DNA of 64,000 nucleotides from Planococcus circulans (GTDB lineage: Bacteria; Bacillota; Bacilli; Bacillales_A; Planococcaceae), in assembly GCF_020023385.1 (NCBI RefSeq), contig NZ_JAIQCL010000005.1:203338-267337 (forward strand), written 5' to 3'. Positions 1-9,114 of the stretch are shown in pieces. Position 1 is the first letter of the stretch. The number at the start of each line of letters is the position of its first letter. Under the pieces are notes generated by a model. That model saw only the letters and a program-made list of their open reading frames with translations. It was not told the origin of the DNA and did not search any database. A program made the position numbers and the translations under genes.

Positions 1-135
1 GATTTCCGTACAAAGCTCAATACATTCGTCACAAATATAAACACCCGGTCCTGCGACCAGTTTACGAACCTGCTCTTGTGGTTTGCCACAAAACGAACAT
101 TTTAAATGCTCTTTCTCGTCATTGAATTTGAACAA
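1..135 (-). CDS. clpX: ATP-dependent Clp protease ATP-binding subunit ClpX, N-terminal 45 residues (gene runs off the window)
   Basis: Only the N-terminal zinc-binding domain of ClpX, the AAA+ unfoldase partner of ClpP, is present. It reads [20 protein letters not shown] onward, with the two zinc pairs C13-x2-C16 and C35-x2-C38 and the family signature [16 protein letters not shown]. The start is a TTG at 133-135: translation from it reproduces the usual ClpX N-terminus, and an AGGGGTG Shine-Dalgarno lies six bases upstream. It follows tig on the same strand, as in Bacillus, with a hairpin terminator between them. The rest of the gene lies outside the window, so completeness cannot be judged. 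Confidence 0.9.
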   Translation of the reverse strand, partial: MFKFNDEKEHLKCSFCGKPQEQVRKLVAGPGVYICDECIELCTEI

Positions 136-252
136 TGTATTCACCCCTATTCAAGCCATTATCTTACAAGATTATCGTAATTGTAGCAACTAATTAGATT
201 CACCGTCAATTCTTCGGCAATGTAGGTCCAAAATCTATGTTCTATGTAGTGG

Positions 253-283
253 AAAACAAGGTGCGTTTCCGCACCTTGTTTTC
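253..283 (-). terminator. Terminator of tig
   Basis: A GC-rich inverted repeat (ACAAGGTGCG, loop GAAA, CGCACCTTGT) is followed by TTTTC on the minus strand just after the tig stop. The remaining 136-309 interval, between clpX and tig, shows nothing else I can name. Confidence 0.85.
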
Positions 284-309
284 TTATTTGTTATGATGTT
301 GCTTATGTG

Positions 310-1596
310 TTATTCAGAGATTTTAGCGTTTTCCACTAGGAATTCGACTGTGTTCTGCATGCGGATATCATTTTCAAGCATTTCAGTTCCACCTAAAGCT
401 GTTTTGATCTGTTCAATGTCCATGTTGAATTGACCAGCCATTTTTTCAAGCTCTTTGTCGATGTCTTCTGAAGTGACTTGCATGTTTTCAGCTTCAGCAA
501 TTGCTTCAAGTGTCAATGAAACGCGTACGCGTGTTTCAGCATCACCGTGCATTTGCTCACGAAGTGCAGCTTCGTCTTGTCCAGAGAACTGGAAGTACAA
601 TTCAAGGTTCATCCCTTGTTGAGTCAAACGCTGTTCGAAATCGCTCATCATGCGGTCCATTTCTGAATGGATCATTGCATGAGGAATGTCGATTGTTGCG
701 TTTTCAGCAGCTTTTTGTACCAATTCGTCGCGAAGTGTTGCGTCAGCAGCAGATTTCTTCTCAGCAATCAGGCTATCTTTCATCTTCGTGCGAAGTGCTT
801 CCAGGCTTTCAACTTCAGGGTCGATTTCTTTAGCCAACTCGTCGTTCAATTCTGGAAGTTCCTTGCCTTTAACTTCGTTTACTTTCACTTTGAACGTTGC
901 AGCTTTACCTGCAAGTTCAGCAGCGTGGTATTCTTCCGGGAAAGTCACTTCTACGTCTTTTTCTTCTCCAGATTTCACGCCGACCAATTGTTCTTCGAAT
1001 CCTGGGATGAATGAGTTTGAACCGATTTCAAGAGAGTAGTCACTGCCTTGTCCGCCTTCAAATGCTTCTCCATCTACAAATCCTTCGAAATCGATAACAG
1101 CTGTATCGCCTTCAACGATTGCTTCGTCTTCTTTAACAGTCAACTCAGCCAAACGTTCCTGCTGCTCTTTCAACTGGTTTTCGATATCTTCATCAGATAC
1201 ATCAGTATCAGGTTTTGATGCTTCAAGACCTTTGTATTCGCCAAGCTCAACTTCAGGTTTTACGATCACTTTCGCTGTAAATACAAGCGGCTGATTTTTT
1301 TCGATTGTTTCGATGTCGATTTCAGGGCGGTCAACTGGGTTGATCCCTGCTTCTTCAACTGCATTCGCATAAGCGTCAGGCAGGATGAAGTCTAAAGCGT
1401 CCTGGTAAAGTGATTCAACGCCAAAACGTTTTTCGAACATTTGACGAGGCATTTTCCCTTTACGGAATCCTGGTACGTTGATTTCTTTAACGACTTTCTT
1501 AAACGCTTTATCAAGACCGGCGTTTACTTCTTCTGCAGGAACTTCGATTGTAAGAATCCCTGTGTTACCTTCTTGTTTTTCCCATTTTGCTGACAT
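310..1596 (-). CDS. tig: Trigger factor, ribosome-associated peptidyl-prolyl isomerase chaperone
   Basis: Trigger factor binds the ribosomal exit tunnel next to L23 and shields nascent chains. The 428-residue product has the usual length. It carries the ribosome-docking signature GFRKGKMP (residues 43-50), a central FKBP-type PPIase domain around 160-245 ([26 protein letters not shown]) and a long helical C-terminal arm domain. The ATG is preceded by GGAGGGCTTATAAT, a good ribosome site. It sits between ysoA and clpX as in B. subtilis and has its own sigma-A-like promoter and terminator. Confidence 0.97.
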   Translation of the reverse strand: MSAKWEKQEGNTGILTIEVPAEEVNAGLDKAFKKVVKEINVPGFRKGKMPRQMFEKRFGVESLYQDALDFILPDAYANAVEEAGINPVDRPEIDIETIEKNQPLVFTAKVIVKPEVELGEYKGLEASKPDTDVSDEDIENQLKEQQERLAELTVKEDEAIVEGDTAVIDFEGFVDGEAFEGGQGSDYSLEIGSNSFIPGFEEQLVGVKSGEEKDVEVTFPEEYHAAELAGKAATFKVKVNEVKGKELPELNDELAKEIDPEVESLEALRTKMKDSLIAEKKSAADATLRDELVQKAAENATIDIPHAMIHSEMDRMMSDFEQRLTQQGMNLELYFQFSGQDEAALREQMHGDAETRVRVSLTLEAIAEAENMQVTSEDIDKELEKMAGQFNMDIEQIKTALGGTEMLENDIRMQNTVEFLVENAKISE

Positions 1597-1664
1597 ATTA
1601 TAAGCCCTCCAAACATTTTCTACAAAGTCATTTTACGTTTTATACGAATTTTGACAACTTCAAT

Positions 1665-1692
1665 ATTATAGCACACATGTCCACAGGTTCAA
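1665..1692 (-). promoter_or_regulatory. Sigma-A promoter of tig
   Basis: On the minus strand TTGAAC, 16 bases, then TATAAT preceded by TG-N (extended -10). It gives a leader of about 60 bases before the tig ATG. Confidence 0.7.
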
Positions 1693-1698
1693 CTATTT

Positions 1699-2679
1699 CT
1701 ACCCATTGCGCATTTCAAACCATAGTTCAGCCTGCTGGATCAACTCCAGCAGCTTTTCTTCTTCATGAAATGAAGTCAATCCACTGAACAGGCCTTCCGT
1801 GTAATCCATGTAGCCCTGTGCCACTTCCGCTTCACTGTAATCATCCCAAATGAACGGATACAGCAAGTAAATATGGCGTTCGAACAATTCCTTCACCAGT
1901 TCCAGGCGCGTCGGATCTTTCGCCAATGCATCTTCAATAATAGCCGTTATTTTTCGGATGCGGACGTTATTGACAGGATCCGGCAGTTCACTGATGTTGA
2001 ACGTGCCGGTGTAATGGAATTTCTGAACCTTAACTTCCGCTTCAATCTTTTCCTGAAACAGCATGAATAATATGTATGTCTTCGTCAACAAATCGGCTTC
2101 CGGATGCTCGATGATCGCCAGAAGCCTCTTCTTTAAAGCTTGATAGGAAGTCGTTGGCAGATCCAGGATCAACTGCTCCTGTTCAGCCGGGTGCAGCGCC
2201 AGAAACGTATCAATGGCATAAAGGGATGCATCCACCTTCTCGGATGATGCATTCGCTGCGATGCGCTCGTTCAAGTCACGCAATTGCTGGAACTGCTCAA
2301 GCCGTTCTTCCGGCAATACTTTTTCTTCTATTAATACCTCGATCATCTTTTCCGCTTCTTCAAATTCGCGGACTTGCATTAAAATACTTATGTATAGCTC
2401 CATCGTCTCCAGGTAATGGATCGGACCGACCTTCAATAACTCCCTGCATACTTCCAGGGCTTCTTCAAATTCCCCAAGTTCATACAGACAATAAGTGTAG
2501 CCGCCTAAAGCAGCTGCGTGCTCAGGTTCATACGACAGCACCTGATACAGGCTATCCCGCGCGTCCTCGTACTTTTCTTCTTTCAGAAAAGTCATTCCTT
2601 CAGCCAGCAGCCGATTCACTGTCGTCGGAAAGACAATCACGTTCCCCTTGCGTTTCAAATCTCTGTATTTCTTTCGCAT
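1699..2679 (-). CDS. ysoA: Tetratricopeptide-repeat protein (YsoA-like)
   Basis: A 326-residue soluble protein made of tandem helix pairs. TPR-type units are clearest around residues 25-130 (ALGGYTYCLYELGEFEEALE is typical). It has no signal peptide or membrane segment. Its place directly upstream of tig matches ysoA of B. subtilis, whose role is not established; a protein-interaction scaffold is the safe description. I chose the ATG at 2677-2679 because AGAGGTGG lies four bases upstream; an in-frame ATG ten codons earlier has no ribosome site. Confidence 0.8.
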   Translation of the reverse strand: MRKKYRDLKRKGNVIVFPTTVNRLLAEGMTFLKEEKYEDARDSLYQVLSYEPEHAAALGGYTYCLYELGEFEEALEVCRELLKVGPIHYLETMELYISILMQVREFEEAEKMIEVLIEEKVLPEERLEQFQQLRDLNERIAANASSEKVDASLYAIDTFLALHPAEQEQLILDLPTTSYQALKKRLLAIIEHPEADLLTKTYILFMLFQEKIEAEVKVQKFHYTGTFNISELPDPVNNVRIRKITAIIEDALAKDPTRLELVKELFERHIYLLYPFIWDDYSEAEVAQGYMDYTEGLFSGLTSFHEEEKLLELIQQAELWFEMRNG

Positions 2680-2704
2680 CCTACCACCTCTTTTGTATCT
2701 CATA

Positions 2705-2713
2705 ATCATAACA
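2705..2713 (-). promoter_or_regulatory. Possible extended -10 promoter for ysoA
   Basis: TGT-TATGAT on the minus strand about 25 bases upstream of the ysoA start. No convincing -35 is seen. Confidence 0.35.
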
Positions 2714-2765
2714 TATTCCCTTTTGACCTAAAATAAAAACCTTATTGCATGGATAATGTTTCCGC

Positions 2766-3065
2766 TCACCACATGGGTTTATGTTCGTTGCTCAGCTCCA
2801 AGGATTTTGGGATGAGCGCCATTGCCACAGCAAACAGCACAAGAATCATTCCGATTGTGTAAACCATGGGAAGGTCGAAGATTGCAGCGAACGGCAACGG
2901 CAATAAAATGATCCAGTTCAAGAGAGTCAGACGCTGCCTTGATTTTGCAGTAGCGTATTGATCGCTTCCGCAATGGGGACAGCGCATCGCTCCTCTGATT
3001 TTCCACGAGGCTTTGAATGATTGCTTCCGGGTCCACCGGGTTCCACAGCTTTTGCATATTGGCAT
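2766..3065 (-). CDS. Small CXXC-20-CXXC zinc-ribbon membrane protein
   Basis: A 99-residue protein with an N-terminal zinc ribbon (C4-x2-C7 and C29-x2-C32, 21 residues apart) followed by two hydrophobic segments at about 48-65 and 68-86. This layout matches the short CXXC-20-CXXC putative zinc-finger family, of unknown function and common in Bacillales. The ATG has a strong AAGGAGG upstream. It lies between ysoA and an acyltransferase gene, all on one strand. No function is claimed. Confidence 0.75.
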   Translation of the reverse strand: MPICKSCGTRWTRKQSFKASWKIRGAMRCPHCGSDQYATAKSRQRLTLLNWIILLPLPFAAIFDLPMVYTIGMILVLFAVAMALIPKSLELSNEHKPMW

Positions 3066-3190
3066 AGAAACGCCTCCTTAGTTATAGTACGTAACGGGTG
3101 GCGTTTAGTTTCAGCGTTTCTTGAATCAGCGTTGTCGGATGAGAGGATTGGCTGCTGCGAGTGCCTCTGGTCTCACCTTTACACGAAAAT

Positions 3191-3235
3191 AAAAAAAGCC
3201 GAACCAAGAAACCCCTTCAGGTCATTGGTTCAGCT
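3191..3235 (-). terminator. Terminator of the acyltransferase gene
   Basis: AGCTGAACCAA pairs with TTGGTTCGGCT across a 17-base loop, followed by seven T on the minus strand, six bases after the upstream gene's stop. Confidence 0.85.
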
Positions 3236-3243
3236 AAAAAATA

Positions 3244-5250
3244 CTATTCTATATTTTCCAGCGCCTCGAGAATCGGCTTTTCGAACACGGGGGCAAAACT
3301 CCGGGAAAATGTAGCGGTCATATGATTGGCGTCAAAATGCGTGACGACATTACCGACTACATAATGACAGTATTCCCCATCACAGAAATAATCCGTCACA
3401 TCCATCGTTGTGGCATTTTCCGGCATATAGTCCACCTCGGATATCGGGTTCACCTCTCGCATGATATCTGCTTGCTTGGCTTTGCAATTTTCCGGTTCGT
3501 TTTCGTTTTCACTAAGGCACGTCAAAACGTGCTGTTTATACCAGGGCGTATCCCGCACAATAAATAACGGAATGTCCTGGTCTTCAAAATACTTCCAAGC
3601 TTCAATGAATCCATCAGATACTTCATCAAATTCTTCCTGTTGGCTTCCGACATTCCCTACAGTAAACAATAGATCGGGTTTATTTTCCGCTATTTCGGCC
3701 TTCATGTTTGCGAACCATTCCTCACATTCAGGGAAATCCGGATCCACTTCCTCCGTAAAGCGGCAGCTGCTCTTCAGGTAAGTGACGATTTTCAAATTAT
3801 GCGTTTTCCCTAGTTCATCAAGCATCGGCTGCCAGTGGGCAGAATGGGATCCGCCGACAAGTGCCACCGTATAATCATAATCCGTCAGGCTGCCGTATTC
3901 ACAAACCTTCGCCTTAGTGGTCACTTTCCCCACCATGCAGCGTTCTTCATAAATCACTGATCTGTCTATTTCCGCTACCTCTAAGCTCGGAAGGTACGGC
4001 TCATCAAATTCTGAAAGAGGTGTCAAGCGGCCGTCCTGCATATATGTGACTGCCCCTGGATGCGTGTCAGCACTCTCACTTAACAGCTCTGAATTGATTT
4101 CCGGCAGCGCCAAAGCCTGCTCTTCGTACATAGTGGCTGTAATCCAGATAAGGCCGGAAAAAACGACGATGATGCTGGCTGTCTTCCAAACGGACAACTG
4201 GATCTTTCGAATCGGCAACTCGAAGCCGTAAATTGTCAGGTAAGCAAAAATCGACGCGACCAGCATGATCAGCAAGCCGTGAGCTAGCGAAACCGTTTCT
4301 GCTTCAAACAAAGCGTAATAGAAAATTAGGAGCGGCCAATGCCATAGATAAAACGCATAGGAGATGCTTCCGAATTTTACTAAAGGCTTCCAGCTGAGCA
4401 AATTGAAAGCGCTGAAGTTCGTGGAGTAATTCCCTGCCACAATGATCAGGACAGCGGATAATACCGGCCATAGCGCCGCGTAGCCCGGGAACAGCTGGGA
4501 TACCTGCAGGATAATGGCACAGCTGATCAGTCCAATCAACCCAAGCCAGCCGAAAATCCAGGCAAGCCGTGGGGAAATCACTAACCTATGGATCGTCAAT
4601 GCCAAAATGCCGCCAATCCCGAATTCCCATACCCGTGTAAAGGTATGATAGTAAGCGAATGGCTGATTGACCGTGGTCAGATAAACTGAATAGCCGAAGG
4701 ATACGACCGCAATTACCGAAATCACCAGGATCAGCATACGTTTTATGTGAGTACCTGAGAAAATCCGCAATAAGTTGATGGCCACAAAAAAGACCAACAG
4801 CCAAACTAAATAAAACTGGAATTGAATACTCAATGCCCAAAAATGCTGATACGGTGAGGCCGTATTGTTCTGTGCCAAATAATCGACCGAATCGACCGCA
4901 AGCCGCCAGTTCTGAAAATAAAATACAGAAGCTAAAAACTCATTCAAGTTTTGCTGTTTTGTGAAAGCCGGCATTATGTATAGACTGGCGATTAAAACCG
5001 TTATACCGATCAGCCAAGCCGTAGGCAACAACCGCTTCAACAACTTTACAATATAGGAAAAGTACAAGACCTTTCCGTTTTTCCGATACATCGACAGTAA
5101 CGATGTAGTGATTAAAAAGCCTGATACCACGAAGAAAACATCCACTCCGCCCGATACCCGATTAAACCATATATGATAAATTGCCACTAATATCGCTGCG
5201 ATTGTACGCAAGCCTTCCAGTTCGGGTCGGATACGCCTTTTAGTTTCCAT
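3244..5250 (-). CDS. OafA/PatB-type membrane acyltransferase with C-terminal SGNH domain
   Basis: A 668-residue two-domain protein. Residues 1 to about 370 are an acyltransferase-3 domain of roughly ten membrane helices; it opens with RPELEGLRTIAAILVAIYHI, containing the family's conserved His. The C-terminal extracytoplasmic half is an SGNH/GDSL-like domain (GGSHS near 460, D-x-x-H in FDANH near the end). Such fusions move acetyl groups from the cytoplasm to cell-surface glycans (peptidoglycan, teichoic acid or polysaccharide); the substrate cannot be read from sequence. I prefer the ATG at 5248-5250 (AAGGAG 12 bases upstream); a GTG at 5281-5283 is an alternative. Confidence 0.85.
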   Translation of the reverse strand: METKRRIRPELEGLRTIAAILVAIYHIWFNRVSGGVDVFFVVSGFLITTSLLSMYRKNGKVLYFSYIVKLLKRLLPTAWLIGITVLIASLYIMPAFTKQQNLNEFLASVFYFQNWRLAVDSVDYLAQNNTASPYQHFWALSIQFQFYLVWLLVFFVAINLLRIFSGTHIKRMLILVISVIAVVSFGYSVYLTTVNQPFAYYHTFTRVWEFGIGGILALTIHRLVISPRLAWIFGWLGLIGLISCAIILQVSQLFPGYAALWPVLSAVLIIVAGNYSTNFSAFNLLSWKPLVKFGSISYAFYLWHWPLLIFYYALFEAETVSLAHGLLIMLVASIFAYLTIYGFELPIRKIQLSVWKTASIIVVFSGLIWITATMYEEQALALPEINSELLSESADTHPGAVTYMQDGRLTPLSEFDEPYLPSLEVAEIDRSVIYEERCMVGKVTTKAKVCEYGSLTDYDYTVALVGGSHSAHWQPMLDELGKTHNLKIVTYLKSSCRFTEEVDPDFPECEEWFANMKAEIAENKPDLLFTVGNVGSQQEEFDEVSDGFIEAWKYFEDQDIPLFIVRDTPWYKQHVLTCLSENENEPENCKAKQADIMREVNPISEVDYMPENATTMDVTDYFCDGEYCHYVVGNVVTHFDANHMTATFSRSFAPVFEKPILEALENIE

Positions 5251-5424
5251 GTAATTCTGCAACTCCTTGCCTTTTATAAACACATAGATATAATGGTATC
5301 ATATTTATAATTTTCTGCTTTATTTTCTGTAAATTGCATTTATTTAAAGCGGAATTACTTCTTCCCAACCAATTTGGATGAAGAAGCAAGTTGCTCCCGA
5401 ATATCCACTTCTATTCGTAAAAAG

Positions 5425-5473
5425 AAAAAAGAACCCTCCCCGCCGTTCACTGAACGATGGAGAGGGTTCTCTT
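5425..5473 (-). terminator. Terminator downstream of tRNA-Arg
   Basis: AGAACCCTCTCC pairs with GGGGAGGGTTCT, followed by TTTTTT on the minus strand. It lies about 25 bases beyond the tRNA 3' end. Confidence 0.85.
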
Positions 5474-5495
5474 TGTACTATGTACATTCCTATAA

Positions 5496-5569
<74 letters not shown>

Positions 5570-5645
5570 CAAAGCTTTCTTAGAGTCCAGACGGTGGCGC
5601 CTGCTGTTGCGGACGGCTTTGCTTTTCTAACGAAAGACAATTTTA

Positions 5646-5674
5646 ATTATAGAAATGATTTAAAGAAAAGTCAA
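5646..5674 (-). promoter_or_regulatory. Sigma-A promoter of tRNA-Arg
   Basis: TTGACT, 17 bases, TATAAT on the minus strand, inside the 144-base gap after rdgB. It would give a precursor with a leader of about 70 bases. The leader (5582-5635) resembles a degenerate fragment of the GTCCAG...GCTTTTC repeat family seen elsewhere in the window. Confidence 0.8.
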
Positions 5675-5713
5675 TGCTATTTTAAAAAAACATTAAAATT
5701 AATTTCAGCTGAT

Positions 5714-6319
5714 TTATTTCTGTTCGTTCAGCCAGTCGGGCATGCTTTCTTTCAATTGGCGCAATGCATTCCCCCGGTGTGAGATTGCCGCTTTTTCGTG
5801 AGGCTGGAGTTCGGCCATTGCTTTGTCCAGATCCGGCACGTAGAAAATCGGATCATAGCCAAAACCATTGTCGCCCCGGCGCTCATGAAGAATCGCCCCT
5901 TCACAAGATCCGGAAAAGGTTTCGGTTTTTTGTCCAGGAGCTGCTACTGCGAGCACACAGCGGAAACGCGCTGTACGTTCGCTGTCAGGCACGCCACTCA
6001 ATTTTTCAAGTGCTTTATCGATATTTGCATCGTCGCTCTTAGCGGCGCCTGCATAGCGCGCTGAGTAGACACCCGGTTCGCCGTTCAAGGCATCGATTTC
6101 CAGCCCGCTGTCATCCGAGATGACGGGAATGCCGAGTGCTTTGGATACCGCTTCCGCTTTCAGGATGGCGTTCTCTTCAAACGTCACACCTGTTTCTTCC
6201 ACATCCATATCCGCTGCCACGTCCAAAAGGGTCAGCACTTCATAACCCAGAGGTGCCAGCAAGGTTTCGAAATCCTTGGCTTTGCCTTTGTTTTGAGTTG
6301 CAATTACTATTCTTTTCAT
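5714..6319 (-). CDS. rdgB: XTP/dITP diphosphatase (RdgB/HAM1 family)
   Basis: This enzyme hydrolyses dITP, XTP and ITP to monophosphates and so keeps deaminated purines out of DNA and RNA. The 201 residues match the family length. It opens with the nucleotide-binding IATQNKGK and carries the catalytic [11 protein letters not shown] and the GVYSARYAG loop, ending with GFGYDPIFY and SHRGNALR. The start ATG overlaps the rph stop by four bases (ATGA), so translation is probably coupled. The pair is rph-ysnA of Bacillus. Confidence 0.95.
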   Translation of the reverse strand: MKRIVIATQNKGKAKDFETLLAPLGYEVLTLLDVAADMDVEETGVTFEENAILKAEAVSKALGIPVISDDSGLEIDALNGEPGVYSARYAGAAKSDDANIDKALEKLSGVPDSERTARFRCVLAVAAPGQKTETFSGSCEGAILHERRGDNGFGYDPIFYVPDLDKAMAELQPHEKAAISHRGNALRQLKESMPDWLNEQK

Positions 6320-7065
6320 AGTTGTGCAGGCACCTTTTCACCAACGCGAGCAGCAATATCGCCCAAGGCATCACGCTGCATGTCGATCAATTGGCTGATC
6401 CCCGCTTCCCCAAGGTCCAGCAATTCAGTAAGCTGAGCGCGTGTGAAAGTCGACTCTTCCCCTGTTCCCTGCAATTCCACAAAATGACCTGCCCCTGTCA
6501 TGACCAGGTTCATATCCACTTCCGCACTTGAATCTTCGACATAATTCAAGTCGAGGATCGGTCCGTTTTCAGCAGATATACCGACACTTGTCGCCGCAAG
6601 AAAATCCGTTACCGGGAATGCCGGAAGATCTAATTTGCCGATAGCCATCGTCATGGCGATGAATGCACCTGTAATCGATGCTGTACGTGTTCCGCCGTCT
6701 GCCTGGATAACGTCGCAGTCGATCCATAAAGTACGCTCACCGAGCTTCTCCAGGTCAACCACAGCACGCAATGCGCGGCCGATCAAACGCTGGATCTCCA
6801 TTGTGCGTCCTCCGATTTTACCGGCAGATGCCTCGCGGCGGTTCCGGCTGTTGGTGGCACGGGGCAGCATGGAATATTCTGCGGTGATCCAGCCCTTGCC
6901 CTGCCCTCTAAGGAATCCTGGAACTTTATCTTCAATGGTAGCGGTACAGATGACTTTCGTCTGCCCTACTGTGATCAATACCGAGCCTTCCGGGTGAATC
7001 AAATAATCGACGTCCACTGATACGGGACGCAGTTCGTTCGTTTGTCTACTATCTATGCGTGTCAT
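6316..7065 (-). CDS. rph: Ribonuclease PH
   Basis: RNase PH is a phosphorolytic 3'-5' exoribonuclease that trims tRNA precursors. The 249-residue product begins [15 protein letters not shown] and contains the RNase PH core ([43 protein letters not shown]). The ATG at 7063-7065 is preceded by AAGGAGG; an upstream in-frame ATG would add 19 unrelated residues and has no ribosome site. It is translationally coupled to rdgB. The gerM gene that precedes rph in sporulating Bacillus is missing. Confidence 0.95.
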   Translation of the reverse strand: MTRIDSRQTNELRPVSVDVDYLIHPEGSVLITVGQTKVICTATIEDKVPGFLRGQGKGWITAEYSMLPRATNSRNRREASAGKIGGRTMEIQRLIGRALRAVVDLEKLGERTLWIDCDVIQADGGTRTASITGAFIAMTMAIGKLDLPAFPVTDFLAATSVGISAENGPILDLNYVEDSSAEVDMNLVMTGAGHFVELQGTGEESTFTRAQLTELLDLGEAGISQLIDMQRDALGDIAARVGEKVPAQL

Positions 7066-7119
7066 AAAATTTCCTCCTTGTATATGCTCAAATAGCTTAC
7101 CATATTTCAGTGATAACGA

Positions 7120-7154
7120 CAAAAACCTGAGGGCTGTGAGCCCTCAGGTTTTTG
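7120..7154 (-). terminator. Terminator of racE (bidirectional shape)
   Basis: A 14-bp stem (AAAACCTGAGGGCT/AGCCCTCAGGTTTT, loop of three) is followed by T-rich sequence on the minus strand. The racE stop codon TGA lies inside the first arm. Confidence 0.88.
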
Positions 7155-7953
7155 GAAATCGAATCGAATGGATGATCGGTTCATCGATCCCCAGCCATTT
7201 GTGGATGATGGAGCCGAAAATCTGCGTTGATCCCGATGTATAGAAATGATGCACCGGCGGCTGCTTCCATTCTGCGAATTGTTTTTTATAGCTCAAGTAA
7301 CGCTCTACATCCTTTGCCGTTTCTTCTGCAGATGACAGCACATGTACTGTGTCGCCTAAGACTTCTTCGATGAAGCCCTGCAGCAACGGGTAATGCGTAC
7401 AGCCCAGAATCGCTGTATCGAAATCCTCATGGGCAATCGTCGCAAGCGTATCCTGAACGATCCGGTGAGCGAACTCGCCTTCATATTCATCACTCTCGAC
7501 CAAAGGGACAAAGCGCGGGCATGCCAACTGCACGACGTGCGATGAAGAAACCAATGACAGGATGGCTTTTTCGTATGCTCCACTCTCGACTGTTCCCAGT
7601 GTGCCCAAAACGGCGATTTTTTTCGTCGTTGAAGATTTGATCGCAGCCCGTGCCCCTGGAAAAATAACCCCGATCACGGGGATCGGCAGATTTCTCTGCA
7701 GGGAGTATAGCGCTGCGGCTGTTGCGGTATTGCAGGCGATGACCAGCATTTTAATATTCTTTTTCATCAATGCATCGGCCATTTGCCATGTATAGGTCCG
7801 CACTTCCGACAGCGGACGCGGTCCATACGGGCATCTGGCATTATCACCGATATAGTAAATCTGCTCATTCGGCAATAGTTTCATAATTTCTTTTGCGACG
7901 GTAAGTCCACCGACTCCTGAATCAATTACTCCAATTGGCGCATTCAACGTCAT
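7144..7953 (-). CDS. racE: Glutamate racemase
   Basis: Makes D-glutamate for peptidoglycan by two-base racemisation. The product carries the N-terminal IGVIDSGVGGLTVAKEI, the first catalytic Cys in VIACNTATA (C74) and the second in ILGCTHYPLL (about residue 185), plus the CPYGPR loop. Length (about 269) is normal. The ribosome site AGAGG fits a TTG at 7945-7947 (spacing 8) better than the ATG at 7951-7953 (spacing 2), so the true protein may be two residues shorter. It follows a MarR gene as in B. subtilis ysmB-racE. D-Glu would also supply a cross-bridge ligase if the 58645-59862 product uses it. Confidence 0.95.
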   Translation of the reverse strand: MTLNAPIGVIDSGVGGLTVAKEIMKLLPNEQIYYIGDNARCPYGPRPLSEVRTYTWQMADALMKKNIKMLVIACNTATAAALYSLQRNLPIPVIGVIFPGARAAIKSSTTKKIAVLGTLGTVESGAYEKAILSLVSSSHVVQLACPRFVPLVESDEYEGEFAHRIVQDTLATIAHEDFDTAILGCTHYPLLQGFIEEVLGDTVHVLSSAEETAKDVERYLSYKKQFAEWKQPPVHHFYTSGSTQIFGSIIHKWLGIDEPIIHSIRFPKT

Positions 7954-7963
7954 CGCCTCTATC

Positions 7964-8416
7964 CTATTTCATGTTTTTATGCAATTTCTCAAGTAAAGCT
8001 GCAAATTGTTCCGCTTCTTCTTTTGTAAAGTCCGCTAACACGGTCTGCAGGTATTCCTGGCGTTTTTGGATAACTTCTTCGATAACCCGTTCGCCTTCTT
8101 TTAATAATTTGATCCGGACGACGCGGCGGTCCTGTTCTTCACGGATGCGCACAACCAGCTCATTTTTCTCCATGCGGTCAACCAGATCGGTTGTGGTGCT
8201 GAACGCCAGATACATTTTATTCGACAGGTCGCCGATGGTCATGTCTCCATGTTCGAACAGCCATTGCAGCGCGATGAATTGAGGCGGCGTAATTGTATAG
8301 GAATTCAAAATTTCCCGGCCTTTTTGCTTGATGATTCCAGAAATATAGCGCAGTTCCTTTTCCATAAAGGCGATGCGTTCTAATTCATGGCTGAAGCCTT
8401 GCTTGTCATCATTCAT
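7964..8416 (-). CDS. ysmB: MarR-family transcriptional regulator (YsmB-like)
   Basis: A 150-residue winged-helix protein with typical MarR features: N-terminal dimerisation helix, recognition region around 50-85 (MTIGDLSNKMYLAFSTTTDLVDRMEKNEL), wing at about 90-100 (REEQDRRVVRIKLL) and C-terminal helix pair. The ligand and targets are unknown. It lies between ysmA and racE, matching ysmB; gerE, which separates ysmA and ysmB in B. subtilis, is absent. The ATG has AAGGAGTGG upstream, immediately after the ysmA terminator. Confidence 0.85.
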   Translation of the reverse strand: MNDDKQGFSHELERIAFMEKELRYISGIIKQKGREILNSYTITPPQFIALQWLFEHGDMTIGDLSNKMYLAFSTTTDLVDRMEKNELVVRIREEQDRRVVRIKLLKEGERVIEEVIQKRQEYLQTVLADFTKEEAEQFAALLEKLHKNMK

Positions 8417-8434
8417 TTCCAGTTACCACTCCTT

Positions 8435-8469
8435 GAAAAACCTTCTTCTTTCTATAGTGAAGGTTTTTT
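8435..8469 (-). terminator. Terminator of ysmA
   Basis: AAAAACCTTC pairs with GAAGGTTTTT across a 13-base loop. On the minus strand it lies between ysmA and the ysmB ribosome site. Confidence 0.7.
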
Positions 8470-8490
8470 ATTGATATAGCAAGAGCTCCC

Positions 8491-8958
8491 TTACTTTTTT
8501 GCAGCAGCCAATTGCTCTGCCCGGAGCATTTCAATGTCCTGTTCTGTCCACGGATGCCCTTTGCCGGTCTGTTTTGAGATCTGGACAATCGCCCCTCTTC
8601 CGGTAAAGCAGGTTTCCCCTTTTTCATTGACCGTCCAGTAATGAACATCAACCGAAGACGTGCCGACGCGCGCAATTTTGACATGGACATCCAGTTTTTC
8701 ATCGAAAAATACTTGCTGGACAAAATCCACCTGCATATCGGCTACGACCGGAAACAATTCGTTACCTTCCTCAAGCCAGCGTTGCATCATGCCCATCTCT
8801 TTCATGAACTCGATCCGCGCAAACTCAAAATAAGCGATGGGCACCGTGTTGTTGACATGCCCGAACATGTCCGTTTCAGAGAAACGCACCTGCACCGGAG
8901 CAGAAAAAGTAAATTCCCGCCTCCATTGATCAAAATTCTCAATATAACTCGCTTTCAT
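8491..8958 (-). CDS. ysmA: Acyl-CoA thioesterase, 4HBT hotdog family (YsmA-like)
   Basis: A 155-residue single hotdog-fold protein. The 4-hydroxybenzoyl-CoA-thioesterase signature lies at about residues 22-48 (VRFSETDMFGHVNNTVPIAY), with the catalytic Asp in ETDMFGHVNN. It is predicted to hydrolyse an acyl-CoA in the cytosol; the natural substrate is not known. Its position after sdhB and before the MarR gene equals ysmA of B. subtilis. The ATG has GGAGG seven bases upstream. Confidence 0.85.
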   Translation of the reverse strand: MKASYIENFDQWRREFTFSAPVQVRFSETDMFGHVNNTVPIAYFEFARIEFMKEMGMMQRWLEEGNELFPVVADMQVDFVQQVFFDEKLDVHVKIARVGTSSVDVHYWTVNEKGETCFTGRGAIVQISKQTGKGHPWTEQDIEMLRAEQLAAAKK

Positions 8959-8994
8959 AGGAAACCTCCACTAATTCAAACTCTTCATTTTCTT

Positions 8995-9003
8995 AGTATA
9001 TCA
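8995..9003 (-). promoter_or_regulatory. Extended -10 promoter for ysmA
   Basis: TGA-TATACT on the minus strand about 37 bases upstream of the ysmA start. The -35 is weak. Confidence 0.45.
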
Positions 9004-9079
9004 AAAACTTCAGGAAAGGGCAGGAAATTATGTAGACTTTACTACGCTGCTCTTCCTACTCACTAACAATAGACAAAAA

Positions 9080-9105
9080 TAAAAACCCCGCCGCAGCGGG
9101 GTTTC
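9080..9105 (-). terminator. Terminator of the sdhCAB operon
   Basis: AAACCCCGCTGCGGCGGGGTTTTTATTTTT on the minus strand, split as AACCCCGC/GCGGGGTT, nine bases after the sdhB stop. Confidence 0.9.
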
Positions 9106-9114
9106 CATTAAATA

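Noticed and set aside
2154..2705. 183-codon plus-strand ORF opposite ysoA
   Set aside because: Antisense to the TPR gene, with no ribosome site or recognisable motif.
5284..5424. Promoter for the acyltransferase gene (TTTACA-18-TATAAA near 5310-5339)
   Set aside because: The hexamers are poor in an AT-rich spacer where such matches are expected by chance; left uncalled.
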